Shown here piece by piece: positions 59,919 to 64,000 of a stretch of 64,000 nt of DNA (positions within the stretch are counted from its first letter, which is position 1; the number at the start of each line of letters is the position of its first letter). Source of the DNA: Sphingobium indicum B90A (GTDB lineage: Bacteria > Pseudomonadota > Alphaproteobacteria > Sphingomonadales > Sphingomonadaceae). The DNA lies in NCBI RefSeq assembly GCF_000264945.2, contig NZ_CP013070.1:1426001-1490000 (forward strand). Direction: 5' to 3'. The position numbers were made by a program, and so were the translations under genes. A model generated the notes under the pieces. It was not told the DNA's origin. It did not search any database and saw nothing but the letters and a program-made list of their open reading frames with translations.

Positions 59919-61814
59919 TCAAAGGCTGAACAACCGCGCCAAAGCCTTGTCCAGCATCAGCAACTGCCACAGCAGCCGCCCGTGATCCGCCAGCCCGGCC
60001 TTGTGATCCGCCGCCACCTTGCCCAGCATCCGCGCATCGAACCAGCCGGTCTTCGCCAAGGCCGATCCTCCCGCGATCGCCGTCGCCTCCCCGGCGAGCG
60101 GCCCCCTGAACCAGGCGCTGATCGGCGTGACGAAGCCCATTTTCGGGCGATAGAGTATGTCCTGCGGCAGGAATGGCTCCATCGCCTTCTTCATGAGGTA
60201 CTTGCCGCTGTTCCCGCGAATCCGCTGCGCCACGGGCAGCCGCGCCGCGAACTCCACCAGCCGATGATCCAGCAACGGCTCCCGCGCCTCCAGGCTGACG
60301 GCCATGCTCATCCGGTCGGTCTTGGTCAATATGTCGCCGGGCAGCCAGATGCGGATGTCGGCATATTGCGCCCGGTCCAGCGGATCGCGCGCCGGCGCCT
60401 CCGCCATCATCCTGACATAGCGATCCTCCGCCCGATAGGCGCCGAGCCGCGCCTTCATGTCCGCGCTGAACAGACGCTGCCGCAGCGCATGGGGCGTAAC
60501 CCCGACCGACGCGGCATAGGCTTCCCCGCCCTCCCCCGCCAGTTCCAGCAGGGTCGACTTCGCGCGCAGGGGCCGGGGCGCCCAGTCGGCCTTGGGATAG
60601 TAGCGGCCCAATGTCCCGAACAGCGGCCGCCGCACCGAAGCGGGGATCAGGCCGCGCAGCCTTTCCCCCTGCATCTGGAACCGATGCCGCCTGTAGCCGG
60701 CAAAGGCCTCGTCCGCGCCGTCGCCGGAAAGCGCCACCGTCACCTTCTCCCGCGCCAGTTCGCACACCCGGTAGGTCGGCAGCGCGGAGGCGTCGGCAAA
60801 GGGCTCGTCGAAATGCAGCGCCAGCGTGTCGATCAGCCCATAATCGTCGGGCGACACGATGCGGGTGCGATGGTCGGTGGCGAAGCGCCGCGCCACCCTG
60901 TCGGCATAGGCGGTCTCGTCCAGTTCCCTGACGTCGAAGCCGATGGTGCAGGTCTTGACCGCCTGTTTCGACGCCTCCGCCATCAGCGCGACCACGCTGC
61001 TGCTGTCCACCCCGCCCGACAGGAACGCGCCCAAAGGCACGTCCGCCACCATGCGGGACCGCACGGCCTGCCGCATCAGCGCGACCATTTCCTCCTCCAG
61101 CGCCTCCGGCCTCGCCCGGCTGCGGTCGGCGAAGCTGACGTCCCAATAGCGCTGCGGCTGCGGCAGCGGCCGCCCGCGCACGATGCGCAGCGTCTCGCCC
61201 GCGCCCAGCTTGCGCACGCCCGCCACCATGCAGGCGTCGTCGGGCACATAGCCATAGGCGAGATAATCCTCGACCGCCGACAGGTCCGGCGCCCGGCGCA
61301 GCAACGGATGGGCGAGCAGGCTCTTGAGTTCCGACCCGAAGATCAGGCTGCCGTCGGACAGCAGCGCATAATACAGCGGCTTCACCCCCAGCCTGTCGCG
61401 CACCAGCCACAGCGCCTGCGCCCGCGCATCGAACAGGGCGAAGGCGAACATGCCGTTGAACTTCTCGACGCAGGCCTCGCCCCATTGGCGATAGCCGTGC
61501 AGGATGACCTCCGTGTCGCTCCGCGTGCGGAAGACATGGCCCTTGGCCTCCAGTTCCGCCCTGACCTCCATGAAATTGTAGATTTCGCCGTTGAACACGA
61601 CGGCCAGGCTGTCATCCTCCGTCAGCATGGGCTGGGTGCCGCTGCCCAGGTCGATGATCGACAGGCGCAGATGGCCCAGCCCCACCCCCGGCGCGGTCCA
61701 CACGCCGCTGTCGTCCGGCCCGCGCCACGGCATGGCGTCCAGCATCAGCCCGACCCGCGCCGGATCGACCGGCTTGGCCGTTTCTAGATGGAAAATGCCC
61801 GCAATTCCGCACAT
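59919..61814 (-). CDS. AsnB-type amidotransferase of the XrtA/PEP-CTERM locus
   Basis: A 631-residue class II glutamine amidotransferase related to asparagine synthase. The N-terminal nucleophile is Cys2 (MCGIAGIF), the glutaminase domain includes MPWRGPDDSGVW and VFNGEIYNF, and the synthetase domain has the PP-loop LSGGVDSSSVVA and ALSGDGADEAFAGYRRH. Homologs next to exosortase A are a recognised XrtA-associated amidotransferase, probably amidating a polymer component rather than making free asparagine. It is 10 bases downstream of xrtA. Confidence 0.93.
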   Translation of the reverse strand: MCGIAGIFHLETAKPVDPARVGLMLDAMPWRGPDDSGVWTAPGVGLGHLRLSIIDLGSGTQPMLTEDDSLAVVFNGEIYNFMEVRAELEAKGHVFRTRSDTEVILHGYRQWGEACVEKFNGMFAFALFDARAQALWLVRDRLGVKPLYYALLSDGSLIFGSELKSLLAHPLLRRAPDLSAVEDYLAYGYVPDDACMVAGVRKLGAGETLRIVRGRPLPQPQRYWDVSFADRSRARPEALEEEMVALMRQAVRSRMVADVPLGAFLSGGVDSSSVVALMAEASKQAVKTCTIGFDVRELDETAYADRVARRFATDHRTRIVSPDDYGLIDTLALHFDEPFADASALPTYRVCELAREKVTVALSGDGADEAFAGYRRHRFQMQGERLRGLIPASVRRPLFGTLGRYYPKADWAPRPLRAKSTLLELAGEGGEAYAASVGVTPHALRQRLFSADMKARLGAYRAEDRYVRMMAEAPARDPLDRAQYADIRIWLPGDILTKTDRMSMAVSLEAREPLLDHRLVEFAARLPVAQRIRGNSGKYLMKKAMEPFLPQDILYRPKMGFVTPISAWFRGPLAGEATAIAGGSALAKTGWFDARMLGKVAADHKAGLADHGRLLWQLLMLDKALARLFSL

Positions 61815-61824
61815 GCGAAGGGTC

Positions 61825-63345
61825 TTAGCGGGTTCCAAGGCTGCGGTCAGCCAAATCCTTCACATCGCCCAGATCATGCAGGAAAGCGGCGATGGCGGCA
61901 TCGGCGGAACGCCCCGCCCGTTCCTCCGCCGAAACCATGATGGCGGCGGCGCGCCGGTCGCCGCCCAGCAGGCGCGCCTTCATCGTCGCCAGCTTGACCA
62001 GATGGGCGCTGCCGGTGGGTCTGCCCCCGCCGACGACGTAGAAGCTGACGACATGGCGCACCACGCGGCCGGGGCCGGTGATCTGCTCGCCCCGCGCATC
62101 GCCGGGCGCGGGGGCGGGCTGCGACCAGGTCCATCCGCTGTCGGCGCCGGCCGCGCCCTGGCCGAAGCCGACCAGTTCGCGCCCCTCGTCCTGCCGGTCG
62201 AACGTCGCGATGGCGAGATCGACGACCTGCCCCTTGGCATCGCCATATCGCGCCATGGCCAGATGATCGGCGCCGTCGAAGCGCGGCTGCCAGGGCCGAA
62301 GCGGCGGCTCGTCGCTTCGGACCCAACCCTTGACCTGCGGCATCGCGGGCGCGCCGGGCAGGGGCTGGCCCGCCGCCGCGCTCGCCGCCAGCCAGAGCGG
62401 CGCGGCCACGATCATCGCCAGCGCGACGCCCGCGACGGCGCCCGTCGCAGAATGGCCCTTATGGCGCAGATCTTCAGGATCGAACCAGGGGTCGCCGGGC
62501 TGCCGGTCGAAAAAGGGCCAGGCGATCGCCATCACCACGATCATGATGACGGCGAAGAACAGCCAGCCATAGACCACATGGTCGAAGCCCGCCGCCGCAT
62601 CGATGGTGGTCACTTCCGCGACGAAGATGGTGGCGAAGGCCCGCACGCCGTTCGCCAATATGGACAGGGAGAGCGCGCCGACCATGAAGGCGACCCGCCG
62701 CCTCCAGCTGGTGAAGCAGACATTGCAGACCAGCAGGCCATAGGCGGTCATGGCGATCACGAACTTCGCGCCGGAACAGGCCTCCGCCACCTCGAAATAA
62801 CCATTGGGCGTGGTGATGAATATGCCCTGCATCTGCGCGGGAACGCCGGTCAGGCCGAGCAGGATCATGCTGATATGCGCCGTCGCCAGTTGCAGGGGCG
62901 CGACGATCTCCTCGCCGAAGGGCACCATGAAAAAGGCGTAGAACAGGGGAAACAGCAGCGCCCGCGCCACGGCCGGTCCCAGCAGGGCGATCACCGAACC
63001 CTGCAACATCATCACCAGCGCGCCATGGCGGACCACGGCGACGCCCGCCGCCGCGCCCAGCATCCAGGCGAAAGCGCCCAGCCCCAGCCAGAGCAGCCCC
63101 GGCGCCCAGGCGGAAGGCTCCAGCCGGCGCAGGCCCGGAAGGCGCTGCTGCACCAGCCATGCGACCAGGATCGGAACGAACAGGCAATGGCCATAGGTCG
63201 ACGCGTTCCACCAGATCGCGACCATGCCCAGCAGGTCGCGGTGGAACAGCGCCAGGATCGTGCAGGCGACGATGGCGAGCGCGGTCAGATGACCGCGCCA
63301 GCCCGACAGCTTCACCTCCGGCCGCATGGGAAGCGCGTCTTCCAT
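61825..63345 (-). CDS. xrtA: Exosortase A fused to an EpsI domain
   Basis: A 506-residue polytopic transpeptidase-like protease that processes PEP-CTERM proteins. About eight membrane segments span residues 17-280. The catalytic residues are visible: Cys190 (EACSGAKF), Arg235 (ANGVRAF) and His256 (FDHVVYGW). Residues about 330-506 form a periplasmic EpsI-like domain, a common fusion in the XrtA class. The start at 63345 overlaps the upstream glycosyltransferase stop (TGATG). A candidate substrate is encoded at 23077-23313. Confidence 0.95.
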   Translation of the reverse strand: MEDALPMRPEVKLSGWRGHLTALAIVACTILALFHRDLLGMVAIWWNASTYGHCLFVPILVAWLVQQRLPGLRRLEPSAWAPGLLWLGLGAFAWMLGAAAGVAVVRHGALVMMLQGSVIALLGPAVARALLFPLFYAFFMVPFGEEIVAPLQLATAHISMILLGLTGVPAQMQGIFITTPNGYFEVAEACSGAKFVIAMTAYGLLVCNVCFTSWRRRVAFMVGALSLSILANGVRAFATIFVAEVTTIDAAAGFDHVVYGWLFFAVIMIVVMAIAWPFFDRQPGDPWFDPEDLRHKGHSATGAVAGVALAMIVAAPLWLAASAAAGQPLPGAPAMPQVKGWVRSDEPPLRPWQPRFDGADHLAMARYGDAKGQVVDLAIATFDRQDEGRELVGFGQGAAGADSGWTWSQPAPAPGDARGEQITGPGRVVRHVVSFYVVGGGRPTGSAHLVKLATMKARLLGGDRRAAAIMVSAEERAGRSADAAIAAFLHDLGDVKDLADRSLGTR

Positions 63346-64000
63346 CAGGCGGCCCTCATGCCGCCGACGCCGGGCGATCCGAACAGCATGTCCGGCAGCG
63401 CCGCCAGCGTCGCCGACCAGCGGTAGCGCTCCTCCATCCGGCATCGCGCCGCATGGCCAATCCGCGCGGCGCGCTCCGGGTCGGATAGCAGGGCAAGCAC
63501 CTCCTCCGCCTCCTGCGCGGGGTCGGCGGCGATCAGCAGATGCTCGCCGTCGCGGGCGTCTATCCCCTCGGCGGCCTGCGGCGATGCGACCACGGGCCGC
63601 GCCATGGCCATCGCCTCCAGCACCTTGTTCTGGATGCCGCGCGCGATCCGCAGCGGCGCCACCACCGCGTCCGCCGCCGCCAGCCAGCCGCGCACGTCGG
63701 GCACGGCGCCGGTCACGACCACGCCGGGCAGGGCCGCCAGCGCCTGCACCGATTTCGCGGGATTGCGCCCGACAATGGCGAAGATCGCATCCGGACGGCG
63801 GGCGCGGATGGCGGGCAGGGTTTCGCGGGCGAAGCTCTCCACCGCCTCGGCATTGGGGCGATAGTCCATCTGCCCGGTGAAGACGAGCAGCCGCCCCTCC
63901 GGCCGGTCCACGGCGGGGAAATCCGCCAAGGGATCGAAAAAGTCCAGCGCCACGCCATTGTCGACGCCGACGATGCGGTCAGGCCCCAGCCCGCTCGCCC
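63345..64000 (-). CDS. XrtA-associated GT-B glycosyltransferase (C-terminal part, cut by window edge)
   Basis: The visible 217 residues are the donor-binding half of a GT-B glycosyltransferase: VVAPLRIARGIQNKVLEAMAMARPVVAS and LLVFTGQMDYRPNAEAV. The preceding residues DRIVGVDNGVALDFFDP continue to the window end, so the N-terminal half lies outside. This matches the sugar transferase family linked to exosortase A loci. The gene overlaps xrtA by one base. Confidence 0.9.
   Translation of the reverse strand, partial: ASGLGPDRIVGVDNGVALDFFDPLADFPAVDRPEGRLLVFTGQMDYRPNAEAVESFARETLPAIRARRPDAIFAIVGRNPAKSVQALAALPGVVVTGAVPDVRGWLAAADAVVAPLRIARGIQNKVLEAMAMARPVVASPQAAEGIDARDGEHLLIAADPAQEAEEVLALLSDPERAARIGHAARCRMEERYRWSATLAALPDMLFGSPGVGGMRAA

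Noticed and set aside
58248..61787. Very long open frame opposite the sugar transferase and amidotransferase genes
   Set aside because: It spans two conserved minus-strand genes and the gap between them; its His/Arg/Gln-rich composition is typical of antisense frames in GC-rich DNA.

Overview
The window is GC-rich chromosomal DNA from an alphaproteobacterium, most likely a sphingomonad (Sphingobium/Sphingomonas type). The assignment rests on gene content: a CtrA cell-cycle regulator, alphaproteobacterial SspB, ATP12, UPF0262 and RcnB-type proteins, a TonB receptor with an STN domain, and an exosortase A (XrtA)/PEP-CTERM exopolysaccharide locus. Many genes overlap by ATGA/TGATG junctions. No rRNA, tRNA, CRISPR array, phage module or transposase gene was seen; the accessory DNA consists of short non-coding inverted-repeat elements.

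Left part (1-20 kb): the 5' half of dnaB runs off the left edge. Divergent from it are UPF0262, a GH25-like protein that has lost catalytic residues, cdd and dcd (pyrimidine deamination), a Ser/Thr-type phosphatase and a large TonB-dependent receptor. An ECF sigma/anti-sigma pair is divergent from a secreted S8 protease and a glycine-rich secreted protein. Next come a PilZ protein, ctrA with a dense GANTC cluster upstream, LysR/pirin, wrbA, a MITE-like element, lgt, a MidA-type methyltransferase, gmk, fumC and sspB.

Middle (20-49 kb): the histidine genes hisB-hisH-hisA-hisF and hisE are interrupted by a small PEP-CTERM protein gene. They are followed by two L,D-transpeptidases of different families around a lipoprotein, a tightly overlapping crcB-rluC-HAD-small membrane protein-ATP12 operon, rarD (apparent CTG start), a dihydroorotase-type amidohydrolase, ygfZ, and glutaminyl cyclase. 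A textbook ECF41 module follows: a CMD-domain protein, the ECF41 sigma factor, and a matching promoter. Then an acyltransferase, RluA, ArfB, fRMsr, RcnB, a PAS-PAS-GGDEF-EAL protein, Bpt, IlvA, a 3-hydroxyisobutyrate dehydrogenase-like enzyme and an exported YtcJ-type amidohydrolase.

Right part (51.4-64 kb), all on the minus strand: an exopolysaccharide/exosortase locus. In transcription order it has an XrtA-associated glycosyltransferase (cut by the window edge), XrtA fused to EpsI, an AsnB-type amidotransferase, a polyprenyl-phosphate sugar transferase, a family 2 glycosyltransferase, a methyltransferase, a Wzx-like flippase, a family 4 glycosyltransferase, an FkbM methyltransferase and a polytopic protein of GT-C character. 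The PEP-CTERM protein in the his cluster is a candidate substrate of this exosortase.

The most unusual material is the repeat population. There is a family of about 230-240 bp elements with 21-22 bp terminal inverted repeats ending in CTAG, one copy of which supplies the stop codon of the gene beside it. A separate 147 bp element also has CTAG ends. Further observations are the ECF41 promoter match, the GANTC cluster at ctrA, and two enzymes lacking expected active-site residues.
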